Part shown: piece by piece, positions 26,127-35,380 of the stretch
How the letters are laid out: every line of letters begins with the position of its first letter
How positions within the stretch are numbered: the stretch's first letter is position 1
Origin: Metabacillus litoralis
Lineage (GTDB): Bacteria; Bacillota; Bacilli; Bacillales; Bacillaceae
Reading direction: 5' to 3'
Assembly (NCBI RefSeq): GCF_003667825.1
Contig: NZ_CP033043.1
Coordinates: forward strand, 249,001 to 313,000
DNA: 64,000 nt
Notes under the pieces: generated by a model
Told to the model about the DNA's origin: nothing
Database searches by the model: none
Seen by the model: only the letters and a program-made list of their open reading frames with translations
Translations under genes and position numbers: made by a program

Positions 26127-26978
26127 ATGGAATTCAAGCCAAAAGCCATTTTCTTAGACATGGATGGGACCATTTTAAACCATCAAAACTTTGTGAGTGT
26201 TAATACAAAGGAAATCATTGATAAGATAAGAAAAAAGGGGATTTATGTTTTCATTGCAACAGGAAGAGCTGTTGATGAAATAGAAAGAGTCGTACCGGAA
26301 GGATTTGAAGTAGATGGGGTTGTTACATCTAATGGAATGTCAGGATATGTAGGTGAAGAATCTCTTTTTGAACATTCACTTGAGCGTAAATTAGTTGAAA
26401 AAATTATAGAAAGAGCAAGAGATCATAAAATATATTATGAGCTTTTTCCGTATGGGTCTTCTCGTGTAACATTAAAGCAAGATCAAGAGTATGTTGAAGC
26501 TGAGATTAGTGGGGATAAACCTGAAAGTGTTGGAATTAATGAGTGGCTTTCAAGGCAACAAGCGATTAAAGAAGAAATTGAATGGGCAGAAAAGGTAGAG
26601 GGTGAAAAGTTCTCTAAATTTTATTTTTTTGCTAAATCAAAAGAGAATATTAATAAGTGGAAAGATGAGCTTGATGAAATTAAAAAAGACATAAATTTCA
26701 CTACATCTATTTCATCTCATCATAATGTTGAGGTCATGGTCGCAAATGTAAACAAAGCAACTGGCATTCAACAAATGTTAGAGAAATTTGGTGTGACAGT
26801 TGATGAAACTCTTGCAATCGGTGATAGTGACAATGACATACCTATGTTAAAGTTAGTAAAATATCCAGTTGCAATGAAAAATGCATCAGATCACATTAAA
26901 GAGCTAGCTGTAGAGATAACTGAATACACTTGTGATGAAGATGGGGTATATCACTATCTAAAATCTAAATTCGAATGA
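26127..26978 (+). CDS. Cof-type HAD-superfamily phosphatase
   Basis: A 283-residue HAD hydrolase with motif I FLDMDGTIL near residue 13 (nucleophile Asp and acid/base Asp), motif II IATGRA near 50, and motif IV GDSDNDIPML near 235. The Cof (C2B cap) subfamily dephosphorylates sugar phosphates, flavin mononucleotide or pyridoxal phosphate in the cytoplasm; the substrate is open. ATG 26127 follows GAGGGGG; an ATG at 26112 overlaps that site. A strong terminator follows. Confidence 0.87.
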   Translation: MEFKPKAIFLDMDGTILNHQNFVSVNTKEIIDKIRKKGIYVFIATGRAVDEIERVVPEGFEVDGVVTSNGMSGYVGEESLFEHSLERKLVEKIIERARDHKIYYELFPYGSSRVTLKQDQEYVEAEISGDKPESVGINEWLSRQQAIKEEIEWAEKVEGEKFSKFYFFAKSKENINKWKDELDEIKKDINFTTSISSHHNVEVMVANVNKATGIQQMLEKFGVTVDETLAIGDSDNDIPMLKLVKYPVAMKNASDHIKELAVEITEYTCDEDGVYHYLKSKFE

Positions 26979-26986
26979 AACAGTTA

Positions 26987-27022
26987 TAGACGCATTTTTA
27001 GAATTGAAATGCGTCTATTTTA
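26987..27022 (+). terminator. Terminator between HAD gene and ywbE
   Basis: Perfect 11-bp arms TAGACGCATTT / AAATGCGTCTA, loop TTAGAATTG, then TTTTA. Confidence 0.85.
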
Positions 27023-27046
27023 CAAACATAAAAGGAGATAGATATT

Positions 27047-27241
27047 ATGTCAGGGACAATAAGAGAACATATAAAACCGGGTATAAAAGTGAATGTCGTA
27101 CAAAAGCAAGATCAGCGTACAGGCAAATTAACTGAAGGAGTTGTTGCGAAAATTTTAACAAACTCTTCATCTCATCCACATGGTATCAAAGTTATGCTTC
27201 AAAGTGGAATTGTTGGTCGAGTAAAAGAAATAATTGATTGA
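27047..27241 (+). CDS. ywbE: YwbE family protein (DUF2196)
   Basis: A 64-residue basic protein, MSGTIREHIKPGIKVNVVQK onwards, with the KVNVVQKQDQRTG and TEGVVAKILTNSSSHPHGIKV (in parts) pattern of the YwbE family. The fold is predicted to be a small beta barrel; function is unknown. ATG 27047 follows AAAAGGAGA. Length agrees with the family. Confidence 0.9.
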   Translation: MSGTIREHIKPGIKVNVVQKQDQRTGKLTEGVVAKILTNSSSHPHGIKVMLQSGIVGRVKEIID

Positions 27242-27333
27242 TACATTGAGTTAAATTTTATAGTGATTATCTTTGAGTGAAGATATTTCCTAGCTTTGTA
27301 AAAGTGTAAAAAATTGTAATTTGTGATTAACCT

Positions 27334-27471
27334 CAAGATGTTAGACAATTTGCTCAAGTATGTTTAGAGCATTTTTCAAATCTTTATGATTTAGTGATTG
27401 AAACAGCATAAAATGATTCGAAATGGATGGAGAAGCCACCCAATGTTATTAATAGAAGAATTAATGAATAA
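27334..27471 (+). pseudogene. Remnant of a CotF/DUF3231-like C-terminus with in-frame stop
   Basis: One frame reads QDVRQFAQVCLEHFSNLYDL then VIETA, a TAA at 27409, and continues NDSKWMEKPPNVINRRINE to TAA. The pattern (RQFA-CL, later a W/G-x-x-PP motif) resembles the C-terminal helices of coat-F/DUF3231-type proteins. No start codon or ribosome site fits. Family match is from memory and tentative. The rest of the gap 27242-27544 holds only the terminator at 27482. Confidence 0.35.
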
Positions 27472-27481
27472 AGATTGATCA

Positions 27482-27520
27482 AAAAAAGTCCTCCTTGTTA
27501 ATAACTGGGAAGACTTTTTT
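27482..27520. terminator. Bidirectional terminator
   Basis: AAAAAAGTC pairs with GACTTTTTT around a 21-base interior that includes a TCC/GGA pairing. It serves the minus-strand membrane gene at 27545 and the + strand remnant. Confidence 0.7.
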
Positions 27521-27544
27521 TAATATAATTTTAACGGATGTTCA

Positions 27545-28027
27545 CTACTCAGAAGCAGAATTGAATTGGTTTCGGTAGAAAAGCTTTTCGTAAAGTACCT
27601 GAAATCCATACATAAAAATAGATTTCGCTAAAAATAAAAGAGAAAGCTGGAATTTTGTAAGTCTTACAAGAGACACATATCCAATTTTTTTAAACCAAGA
27701 TATTGCAATGTAAGTAAAAATAGAGTCGATGATGATATTAATAAAGATATATAAGTTGAATTTTCCAAAAGTGTATTTAAAAACCCATAATGAGCCTATA
27801 AAGAAAGGTCCAATTATTAATGGTAGCTCAGCTAAAACATTAGGCTTTATTGAAAACGGAAACCACCACCATTTTCTCTTTTGAGCTAAAGAGCCTTCTG
27901 CTATCAGGTATAAGCACATAAATAGTGAACCTGGCAGAAATCGTTTAAATGTTTTTTTATTTAATAAAGGTAATGAAAGCCAAGGTAATATAGTCATTAA
28001 GGTGATGTATAGTCTAGTGTGCCGCAT
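27545..28027 (-). CDS. Hypothetical membrane protein
   Basis: A 160-residue protein that I do not recognise. It has four to five hydrophobic segments (around residues 7-22, 30-45, 65-85, 92-112 and 125-145) joined by short basic loops such as QKRKWWWFP, so it is an integral membrane protein. The ATG follows AAGGGTG by seven bases. It is a lone gene, divergent from the DUF2935 gene. No functional motif is visible. Confidence 0.7.
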   Translation of the reverse strand: MRHTRLYITLMTILPWLSLPLLNKKTFKRFLPGSLFMCLYLIAEGSLAQKRKWWWFPFSIKPNVLAELPLIIGPFFIGSLWVFKYTFGKFNLYIFINIIIDSIFTYIAISWFKKIGYVSLVRLTKFQLSLLFLAKSIFMYGFQVLYEKLFYRNQFNSASE

Positions 28028-28163
28028 TTATAAACACCCTTTTTTTCTTATTCGTATATCATTATTTTTCCAAATTTAAATTGAAATATGTAAATATTTG
28101 AAGATCAAATCATTTCTTTCCCTATTTTATCGTAAATATATACATAATAGGGGAGGGAGTAGT

Positions 28164-28991
28164 ATGAATGATAATTTGATACCCGTGTGGGATGAACATT
28201 TGTTTTGGTTAGAGGTTCTGCAAGATCATGCTTATTTTGTTAGAGATCATCTCTCTGTGAGTGAAGTTGACTATGTTCGTGTATCTCAGCAGTATATTTA
28301 TCTTTTTGAAGAACTTATTTCTTTATTAAACTCGATTCCACGAAAAGTTTACTATAATGATGAAGGAATGATTTCTTTTGCTAAAAAAGCATGGCCGGTG
28401 GTAAAAGGCTATTTTGAGTTTGAGGGGAACTTACAATCACTTAGAATTGATAATAAAGTGAATTTAAATTTATCTCCGACGTATTTGAATGGTACACTTG
28501 CTGAAAATCAGGAATATTTACGTATTTTGACTTTCTTAGTTCAAGGGAAGAAACCCCTACCTCTTCCACTTGCAGATTTAATGGATTTATGGTTGGAAGA
28601 TCAATTAGGACACGTTCTTCTATTTGAGGACTTACTAGATCCGATAGAATTAATTGCAACTAAGCAGGCGGAAACCTATATTAACAGGTACCAAGCATTT
28701 ATTGTACAAAATCGGCATTTAAAAGGTTACTTACGATTTAAGGAACCAAATTTTGCACGACAAAAAGAATTTGCCAATGATGTAGGCAAGACCACGATTG
28801 AAATGAGTCAGTTTATTTATAGTATGGTGATTAGATATAAGGAAAACAAACTTTTGAATAAATCAACACTTCGCTTTCTTGAACATCATTTCCCAGAAAC
28901 CTGTTATTTTATTAAAAAGCTAAGCTATTATGCACCTAGTTTAAGTGAAGAAGCTAGTAAATGCTCTCTTAGGAGACCATCTTATTCATAA
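28164..28991 (+). CDS. DUF2935 family protein
   Basis: A 275-residue soluble helical protein with the DUF2935 start pattern WDEHLFWLEVLQDHAYFVRD at residues 9-28. The second half has a related segment (LWLEDQLGHVLLFEDLLDP near 150), giving a duplicated helical-bundle layout. Conserved acidic and histidine residues suggest metal binding, but no activity is established. ATG 28164 follows GGGGAGGGAG; the in-frame TTG at 28098 lacks a ribosome site. Monocistronic, with a terminator after the stop. Confidence 0.83.
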   Translation: MNDNLIPVWDEHLFWLEVLQDHAYFVRDHLSVSEVDYVRVSQQYIYLFEELISLLNSIPRKVYYNDEGMISFAKKAWPVVKGYFEFEGNLQSLRIDNKVNLNLSPTYLNGTLAENQEYLRILTFLVQGKKPLPLPLADLMDLWLEDQLGHVLLFEDLLDPIELIATKQAETYINRYQAFIVQNRHLKGYLRFKEPNFARQKEFANDVGKTTIEMSQFIYSMVIRYKENKLLNKSTLRFLEHHFPETCYFIKKLSYYAPSLSEEASKCSLRRPSYS

Positions 28992-28997
28992 AAGGGC

Positions 28998-29034
28998 AAA
29001 AAAAGATACGTTAATGACAACGTACCTTTTTTAA
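28998..29034 (+). terminator. Terminator after DUF2935 gene
   Basis: AAAAAAAG-TACGTT pairs with AACGTA-CTTTTTT (one internal mismatch) around AATGAC. Confidence 0.7.
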
Positions 29035-29102
29035 TGTACTAGTGGAAACTAAAGTGTAGTTATAGTATAGGATGATATTTTTAACCAATAGCCAATTCAA
29101 AA

Positions 29103-29128
29103 GAGCTAGTACAAATTCGTACTAGCTC
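29103..29128 (-). terminator. Terminator of guaC (minus strand)
   Basis: Perfect 10-bp arms GAGCTAGTAC / GTACTAGCTC; read on the minus strand the hairpin is followed by TTTTGAATT, just beyond the guaC stop. Confidence 0.75.
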
Positions 29129-29137
29129 CCCTTTATT

Positions 29138-30121
29138 TTAATAAACTTTATCACCGTTAAAAATAGAGTTCTTCACAACAACATAATCCACGTGACGAAT
29201 AGCGTCTAAGCTAGTGCCACCAGCATATGAGATAGAAGATTGAAGGTCTTGCTCCATTTCAGTTAATGTATCCTGTAGCGCACCTTTGTGCTCTACATAC
29301 ATTTTTTTACCTTCAACATTTTTCTTTTCACCTTTTTGAAATTCAGAAGCTGAACCAAAATACTCTTTGAAAAGTTTTCCGTCTTTTTCTATTGTTTGAC
29401 CTGGAGATTCTTCATGACCAGCAAATAGGGAACCAATCATAACCATAGTCGCACCGAATCTAACAGATTTTGCGATGTCACCATGTGTACGAATACCACC
29501 GTCAGCAATTATTGGTTTACTTGCTGCTTTTGCACACCAGCGAAGTGCTGCTAATTGCCAGCCACCAGTTCCAAATCCTGTTTTGATTTTTGTGATACAA
29601 ACTTTTCCTGGCCCAATCCCAACTTTAGTTGCGTCAGCACCTGCATTCTCTAGTTCTCTTACTGCTTCAGGAGTACCAACATTACCAGCAATGACAAAGC
29701 TTTGTGGTAAATATTCCTTAATATGTTTGATCATTTTGATTACCGCGTTAGAATGACCGTGGGCGATATCAATTGTAATAAATTCTGGTACAAGCTTTTC
29801 TTCAGCTAATTGTTGAACGAAATCATATTCTTCATCTTTCACTCCAACACTAATTGATGCGATTAATCCACGCGATTGCATATCTTTAATAAAATCTTGA
29901 CGTTTCTCTGGCTCGAAGCGGTGCATCACATAAAAATATCCATTTTCAGCTAAATAAGTGGCAATTTTCTCATCGATAATTGTTTGCATATTTGCTGGAA
30001 CAACAGGTAATTTAAATTTATGTCCCCCTAATGATACAGTCGTATCACACTCAGAACGGCTATTAACCACACATTTTGCAGGAATTAGTTGTATATCTTC
30101 ATAGTCAAATACATTTTCCAT
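29138..30121 (-). CDS. guaC: GMP reductase
   Basis: A 327-residue IMPDH/GMPR-family TIM barrel without CBS domains, the length of Firmicute GuaC. It converts GMP to IMP with NADPH, releasing ammonia. Catalytic Cys175 lies in [11 protein letters not shown], with the flavin-like phosphate loop [14 protein letters not shown] near 216 and [12 protein letters not shown] near 242. The ATG follows GGGGTG. Monocistronic, with its own terminator. It would recycle guanine nucleotides, in keeping with other purine-linked genes in the window. Confidence 0.95.
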   Translation of the reverse strand: MENVFDYEDIQLIPAKCVVNSRSECDTTVSLGGHKFKLPVVPANMQTIIDEKIATYLAENGYFYVMHRFEPEKRQDFIKDMQSRGLIASISVGVKDEEYDFVQQLAEEKLVPEFITIDIAHGHSNAVIKMIKHIKEYLPQSFVIAGNVGTPEAVRELENAGADATKVGIGPGKVCITKIKTGFGTGGWQLAALRWCAKAASKPIIADGGIRTHGDIAKSVRFGATMVMIGSLFAGHEESPGQTIEKDGKLFKEYFGSASEFQKGEKKNVEGKKMYVEHKGALQDTLTEMEQDLQSSISYAGGTSLDAIRHVDYVVVKNSIFNGDKVY

Positions 30122-30380
30122 TGTATAACACCCCTAAATACGAATATTAAAAGTTTTTACTAATATAATTGTTCGTCCCTTAGGTAATTTACATCATTTT
30201 TGAAGGGATGTCAAAACTTTTTTAAAGCAATTTCATTAAAATGCGGGTGATTTTATATGAAATTGTTGATCGCTAAATGGAAATATTCTCAATCTCTACC
30301 TTTATTATGATGATTGTTATCCCTATCAATTCATTTGTAAGTTCCCGACTCCTAAGAAAAATGATTTTATAAGATTTTCT

Positions 30381-30399
30381 TTAAGGTTTTTTTAAGGTT
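30381..30399 (+). promoter_or_regulatory. Tandem TTAAGGTT direct repeat upstream of exporter operon
   Basis: TTAAGGTT occurs at 30381-30388 and 30392-30399, 11 bp apart, about 55 bases before the adaptor start. Direct repeats with 11-bp phasing are typical binding sites of OmpR/PhoB-type response regulators. The remaining gap 30122-30380 shows no gene. Confidence 0.5.
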
Positions 30400-30453
30400 G
30401 AGTCGTAATAATTACCCTATCAAATGATCATTTCATTTAAGGAGGAAAAAGCA

Positions 30454-31440
30454 TTGAAAAAGTGGATTTCAATTGGTGTTGTCGTGCTTATTTTAGCAGG
30501 TGGGGGCTTTTGGTTGTATAAAGGAAATAAAACAGTAACTACTGCTAGTGCGCAAGTGATGACGACAACAGTAGTAAAAGGTGATATTGAGGTGCAAGTA
30601 ACTGGTTCTGGTTCTGTTTCCTCTATTAACAGCAACGATGTTACATCTTCTTATGGTGGAGAGGTAGACGAGGTTCTTGTAAGTGAAAACGATGTGGTGG
30701 AAGAGGGAACAGAGCTTATTACATTCACAGATGGAAGTGATCCAATTACAGCTCCACATGCTGGAACTGTTACGACCTTGGATGTTGAAAGTGGAAGCAA
30801 TGTACAAAATGGTCAAGTGGTGGCACACATAACTGATTATGAAACACTTCAAACAGTTATTTCTGTAGATGAGCTTGATATTGCCAGTATTAAAGAAGGA
30901 CAAACAGCTGAAATAACGGCTAGTGCATTTCCTGATGATACGTTCACAGGAACGGTGACGAGTGTTTCAAAAGAAGGAACCTCTGAGAATGGTGTATCAA
31001 GCTTTGAAGTAGCTGTGCAATTTGATGATTCAAAAAATCTATTAATTGGTATGTCAACCGAGGTAAGTATTACAACAGAAAGTAAACAAGGAGTTATATA
31101 TGTTCCAATTGAAGCAGTGAAAATGCAAGGGAACGAGAAATATGTGACAGTTCAAAATTCTGAATCGGCAACCGAAGAAGATGCGGCAACAACAAGGCAA
31201 GTTGTTGAAACAGGAATTAATGATGATCAAAATATTGAAATTGTTTCTGGTTTAGAAGAAGGACAAATTATTCAACTGGCGATTACAATTTCTGCTGAAA
31301 GCAGCTCATCAACTGAAGAAACAGGAGGGTTCCCAGGTAATGGTGCAGCCGGAATTCCAACCGGTGGCGCAGGTGAGTTCCCAAGAGGTACAGGTGAGAC
31401 TGGTACACGTCCTAATGGTATGGGAAGAGGCGGAGAATAA
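30454..31440 (+). CDS. MacA/HlyD-type membrane-fusion (adaptor) protein, YknX-like
   Basis: A 328-residue adaptor: one N-terminal membrane anchor (KKWISIGVVVLILAGGGFWL), a barrel-sandwich/lipoyl region at about residues 55-130 (VDEVLVSENDVVEEGTEL; PHAGTVTTLDVESGSNV), a beta-barrel domain, and a Gly/Pro-rich C-terminal tail. The start is TTG 30454, eight bases after AAGGAGG; an ATG at 30424 lies upstream of that site. It overlaps the ATPase start by one base. With the next two genes it forms a YknXYZ/MacAB-like exporter. Confidence 0.88.
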   Translation: MKKWISIGVVVLILAGGGFWLYKGNKTVTTASAQVMTTTVVKGDIEVQVTGSGSVSSINSNDVTSSYGGEVDEVLVSENDVVEEGTELITFTDGSDPITAPHAGTVTTLDVESGSNVQNGQVVAHITDYETLQTVISVDELDIASIKEGQTAEITASAFPDDTFTGTVTSVSKEGTSENGVSSFEVAVQFDDSKNLLIGMSTEVSITTESKQGVIYVPIEAVKMQGNEKYVTVQNSESATEEDAATTRQVVETGINDDQNIEIVSGLEEGQIIQLAITISAESSSSTEETGGFPGNGAAGIPTGGAGEFPRGTGETGTRPNGMGRGGE

Positions 31441-32180
31441 TGGGAAAACCAGTTATTGAAATACAAAAAATGTCCAAATCCTATGAACTTGGTGGTGAAA
31501 CAGTTAAGGCTTTGCGAGAGGTGTCCCTTCAAATAGATGCAGGGGACTTCCTTTCAATAATAGGACCGTCTGGCTCAGGAAAATCAACATTTATGAATAT
31601 GATCGGCTGCTTAGATAAACCAGATTCAGGTGAATATTTACTAGATGGAAAGGTAGTTAGCAGTATGAAGGACAAGGAGCTTGCCGCAATAAGAAATAAC
31701 AAAATTGGTTTTATTTTTCAACACTTTAATTTGCTAAATAAGCTTTCGGCACTTGAAAATGTAGAACTACCACTCGTATATAGAGGAATAGGCGTTAAGG
31801 AACGAAGAGAAAAAGCGATTGAAAGCTTAAAAAGAGTTGGTCTTGGTGAACGAATCCATCACCTACCAACACAGTTATCAGGAGGACAGCAACAAAGAGT
31901 TGCGATTGCCAGAGCCTTAACAGGGGATCCTCCTGTTTTGCTGGCGGATGAACCAACTGGAGCACTCGACAGCAAAACAAGTAAAGAGTTGTTAAGCATG
32001 TTAAAGGAATTAAATGGACGAGGACAAACAATTGTTATTATTACCCATGATTTAGAAGTTGCGAGAGAAGCAAGCAGGATCGTTCGAATTCAGGATGGAC
32101 AATTGTTTGAAAATGGAGGTGATTGGTTTGAACCTAGTCGAGTCTATCAAGATGGCATTCAAGAGTATCAAGAACAATAA
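31440..32180 (+). CDS. ABC transporter ATP-binding protein (YknY/MacB-type)
   Basis: A 246-residue ATPase with Walker A GPSGSGKST near residue 43, Q-loop FQHFNLL, signature LSGGQQQRVAIARAL near 144, Walker B LLADEPTGALD near 166 and the H-loop ITHD. It matches the LolD/FtsE/MacB group. In B. subtilis the equivalent YknXYZ works in defence against the SdpC toxin; similar antimicrobial-peptide export or resistance is plausible here. The ATG overlaps the adaptor stop (TAATG), and the 3' end overlaps the permease start by 53 bases. Confidence 0.93.
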   Translation: MGKPVIEIQKMSKSYELGGETVKALREVSLQIDAGDFLSIIGPSGSGKSTFMNMIGCLDKPDSGEYLLDGKVVSSMKDKELAAIRNNKIGFIFQHFNLLNKLSALENVELPLVYRGIGVKERREKAIESLKRVGLGERIHHLPTQLSGGQQQRVAIARALTGDPPVLLADEPTGALDSKTSKELLSMLKELNGRGQTIVIITHDLEVAREASRIVRIQDGQLFENGGDWFEPSRVYQDGIQEYQEQ

Positions 32181-33297
32181 AATAAGAGCACTTTTAACAA
32201 TGCTTGGTATTATTATCGGAGTTGCCTCGGTTATTACACTAGTCGGCGTAGGTCAGGGCTCCTCACAATCGGTAACGGAAGATATTGGTAGCTTAGGAAC
32301 AAACCTTCTTACCTTGAGTGTTAATGATACAACATCAGTACAGCTGAAGGAAGACCAACTTACACAATTTGAAGAATTAAGGGGGATTTCAAAAGTAGCC
32401 CCTGTTGTAACTGGTAGAGTCAGTAGCAAGAATGGAGAAAATTCTACTCAAGTTTCGATTACAGGTACCAATTCTACTTATTTATCTGTTAGAAGCTTAA
32501 CGCTCAGTCAAGGTCGATTTATCTCAGATATGGACAATGAATTGCGACAAAAAGTAGTTGTACTTGGTTCAGATACTGCTAGCACTCTTTTTCCAAATCA
32601 AAACCCAGTAGGGCAGAGTATACAGGTTGAAGGAGTATCATTCAAAGTAGTTGGGGTTCTTGAATCTGTCGGAACTTCGCTTGGAATGAGTGGGGATAGT
32701 GTGATTGTTGCTCCTCTTTCAACAACTCAGAGAGTAGTAAAGAATACAACAATAGGTACAATTTATTTTCAAGCTGAAAGTGAAGATCGTATTAATCTTG
32801 CCAAATTTCAAGTACAAGGCTTAATGACTACACTTTTCCCTAATTCAAGTGACTACTATTCTGTATCAACACAGGAAGATTTAATGAAGACGATGAGCTC
32901 CGTTTCAAATACAATGTCACTTATGCTTGGAGGAATTGCTAGTATTTCCTTGCTTGTCGGGGGAATTGGAATTATGAACATTATGTTAGTTTCTGTTTCT
33001 GAAAGAACCAAGGAAATCGGTATCCGGAAAGCTATTGGTGCAAATCGTCAATCGATCTTACTGCAGTTTTTAATTGAAGCCATCGTCCTTAGTACCCTTG
33101 GTGGTTTAATCGGTGTTTTTTTAGGATTAGGTGTTTCAAAGCTGATGGAGTTATTTTCAAGCATCACCATCTCATACTCTCTGTCAGTTACATCACTTGC
33201 GTTTTTGTTTTCTTTATTAATCGGAGTTGTATTTGGAGTCTTTCCAGCAAATAAAGCGTCAAAACTAAATCCAATTCAAGCATTGCGTCAGGAATAA
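32128..33297 (+). CDS. ABC transporter permease (YknZ/MacB-type, FtsX domain)
   Basis: A 389-residue permease: first membrane helix near residue 20 (IRALLTMLGIIIGVASVITL), a large extracytoplasmic MacB-PCD domain, then three C-terminal helices with the FtsX signature (SERTKEIGIRKAIGANRQSI near residue 290). The start is taken as TTG 32128 after GGAGGTGA, which overlaps the ATPase gene by 53 bases; the open frame extends upstream to 32059 without a ribosome site. It completes the tripartite exporter. Confidence 0.9.
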   Translation: MNLVESIKMAFKSIKNNKIRALLTMLGIIIGVASVITLVGVGQGSSQSVTEDIGSLGTNLLTLSVNDTTSVQLKEDQLTQFEELRGISKVAPVVTGRVSSKNGENSTQVSITGTNSTYLSVRSLTLSQGRFISDMDNELRQKVVVLGSDTASTLFPNQNPVGQSIQVEGVSFKVVGVLESVGTSLGMSGDSVIVAPLSTTQRVVKNTTIGTIYFQAESEDRINLAKFQVQGLMTTLFPNSSDYYSVSTQEDLMKTMSSVSNTMSLMLGGIASISLLVGGIGIMNIMLVSVSERTKEIGIRKAIGANRQSILLQFLIEAIVLSTLGGLIGVFLGLGVSKLMELFSSITISYSLSVTSLAFLFSLLIGVVFGVFPANKASKLNPIQALRQE

Positions 33298-33379
33298 CGT
33301 TAACCCAAATTACTTAAATCAAGTTTTAGGGTATTAGGTGAACTTTTAAAAAAAGGGATAAAAAAAGAGGTGCGAAACG

Positions 33380-34738
33380 ATGCAAGTAAAAAAAGGAATG
33401 AATGTAATAGTAATGGGATCAATGATCACCTTCACAACACTTTCTTCTTTTCCTATAGAACAAGTGAAAGCCGAAGAAAATGTAACAATAGCAAACTCTA
33501 CCAGACTATCTGCTCTAGAAATCGCTGAATTCGAGTTAGATCAAACCTTTTCTAGCAATATAGGTGAATACACCGCAACGGTTTCAAATGAAATGAAAAC
33601 CATGAATATTCTATTAAACACCGAAACAGAAGGTGCGGTAATCGCGATAAACGGAGAGGAAGTCGATAGTAACAAGCAACTAGCTTATTCTCTTGAAACA
33701 GGTAAAAATATGTTTGCAATTTCTGTAACGAAAGACAGCGAAGTATCAACCTACAGTTTAATAGTTGTGCGTGAACAAAATGAAAATAGCAGTTTATCTA
33801 ATCTAACTTTATCTGAAGGAAAAGTAAACTTTTCATCAACTGTTAAACACTACTCTGTTGATGTCGGAAATGCAGTTCGTTCCTTAATTGTTACACCAAC
33901 TACAGCTGTGGATACATCAACAGTTCATGTGAATGGAACAAAAGTGGACCCTAATAAGGGAGTTTCTATCAATCTCCCAGTAGGTGAAACAAAAGTTTCT
34001 ATTGTTGTCACAGCAGAAGATGGTAGCCAGACAACTTATTTTGTTGCAATTACGAGAATAGAAGACACGAACAACGATACGGTTACAACAGAAAATACTT
34101 CTTCGTCAACATCAAAGAAACAACAAACTGAATCTAATGCCGTTCCGACCTCAGGAACCAATTCTTCACGTTCTTCCTCTGACCTAGCAAATATGACAGG
34201 TTCAACAATTACAGGGAGCACAAGTGCTTCGTCAAAAGGGGATAGTACTTTAGAGGAAACATCAACAACTGCAAATTTAGCCGCATTAAACACCACATCA
34301 GGTACGTGGAATAAATCGTTTGATCCGGATACTTATACCTATCATATTGCTGTAGCAGCAGATGTTAGCAGTGTGACAATTTCGCCAACTGCAGAATATA
34401 GTGGGGCGGAAATTGAAATCGAAGGTGGAACAAGCACGACAATTAGCCTTCCGGACCAAGCAACAACAGCCATTTCCATAAAAGTGAGTAACGATACTGA
34501 CCGAAAAACATATGTATTGGTGTTTGATAAGGATGTAGAAGAAGATACAACGTCAGATACAATAACTGCAACTGAAACAACTTCAGAAGTTGAGCTATCT
34601 GAGGCACCGACTGGTCTTGAGTCACCTTCGAATAACGGAAGTGATCGAGCCAACAAAGAAATGGCAGTAACGAATCAAACAACTTCAGAATCATCGAATT
34701 CGTTTTGGAACTGGATTAAATCTTTCTTTACTTTTTAA
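33380..34738 (+). CDS. Secreted protein with cadherin-like beta-sandwich repeats
   Basis: A 452-residue exported protein. A signal peptide (MQVKKGMNVIVMGSM to about residue 31, VKAEE) is followed by three cadherin-like beta-sandwich repeats at about 37-130, 137-227 and 297-385. They share patterns like LSNLTLSEG, Y-V-V and DGSQTTYFVAITR. A Ser/Thr-rich linker (230-295) separates repeats two and three, and a second one leads to an aromatic tail SFWNWIKSFFTF that may contact the membrane. It is likely surface-associated; partner unknown. The preceding exporter may be cotranscribed. Confidence 0.8.
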   Translation: MQVKKGMNVIVMGSMITFTTLSSFPIEQVKAEENVTIANSTRLSALEIAEFELDQTFSSNIGEYTATVSNEMKTMNILLNTETEGAVIAINGEEVDSNKQLAYSLETGKNMFAISVTKDSEVSTYSLIVVREQNENSSLSNLTLSEGKVNFSSTVKHYSVDVGNAVRSLIVTPTTAVDTSTVHVNGTKVDPNKGVSINLPVGETKVSIVVTAEDGSQTTYFVAITRIEDTNNDTVTTENTSSSTSKKQQTESNAVPTSGTNSSRSSSDLANMTGSTITGSTSASSKGDSTLEETSTTANLAALNTTSGTWNKSFDPDTYTYHIAVAADVSSVTISPTAEYSGAEIEIEGGTSTTISLPDQATTAISIKVSNDTDRKTYVLVFDKDVEEDTTSDTITATETTSEVELSEAPTGLESPSNNGSDRANKEMAVTNQTTSESSNSFWNWIKSFFTF

Positions 34739-34750
34739 TAAATCAAAGAT

Positions 34751-34791
34751 AAAACCTCACAAACGAAATTCTTAGGTTTGTGAGGTTTTTG
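34751..34791 (+). terminator. Terminator after cadherin-like gene
   Basis: Perfect 14-bp arms AAAACCTCACAAAC / GTTTGTGAGGTTTT with a short loop and five T. Confidence 0.9.
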
Positions 34792-34809
34792 TTGGCTTCA
34801 GAATAACTA

Positions 34810-35253
34810 TTAAGATGTCTTACTCATATACATCACATACGTAGATCGATCTTCATCTATCTCCGCAGAAATCTTTTCGTACTCTTCATTTTGAATCCAT
34901 AAATAATCATTTCCAAGAAGTGATAATGCTTCTTCATGTGAATATAAATCATATGTAAAGATGAGGGGTGACTCACTGAACTCTTTGAAGTCCCTGACTT
35001 CAAGTGTAACATGTGAATAGCGATCGGCTTGATCAAAAACATATTCATCAGTGTCTTCTTCGACATAAATGACATAATATTCTTCTTCAAGACTTGAGGA
35101 GGTTTTTTGATAAACCTTTTTTCCTTTAATAAAAAAATCACATAAACGACGACAGTAAATTTCGTATGGATCAGCAAACTCGTAATGATATAAAGCTGGA
35201 TATCCATTGCGTTCATCATTTAGCCGATATTCCAATTTATAACTTTTTTTCAT
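34810..35253 (-). CDS. Hypothetical protein, acidic
   Basis: A 147-residue soluble protein that I do not recognise. It is rich in Glu, Asp and Tyr with no membrane segment or signal, and reads MKKSYKLEYRLNDERNGYPA at the start. ATG 35253 follows GGAGG by five bases; a TTG four codons upstream overlaps that site. It is a lone gene convergent with the cadherin-like gene and divergent from the lipoprotein gene. Confidence 0.7.
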   Translation of the reverse strand: MKKSYKLEYRLNDERNGYPALYHYEFADPYEIYCRRLCDFFIKGKKVYQKTSSSLEEEYYVIYVEEDTDEYVFDQADRYSHVTLEVRDFKEFSESPLIFTYDLYSHEEALSLLGNDYLWIQNEEYEKISAEIDEDRSTYVMYMSKTS

Positions 35254-35380
35254 ATTTACCTCCAAATTTGTGATTGTTTTTACTATACTATAAAAGGGTA
35301 GTTCATGACGGGGGAATTTTCCAAAAACTTGTCAAAATTTATTGATACAATTCTTATGCTTTTTAAGGAGGGGTGTTTTC

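Noticed and set aside
30122..30380. Purine riboswitch upstream of guaC
   Set aside because: No conserved aptamer core could be found in the short minus-strand leader.
30420..30903. Minus-strand ORFs opposite the adaptor gene
   Set aside because: Shadows of the real coding strand; codon content is atypical and no ribosome sites are present.
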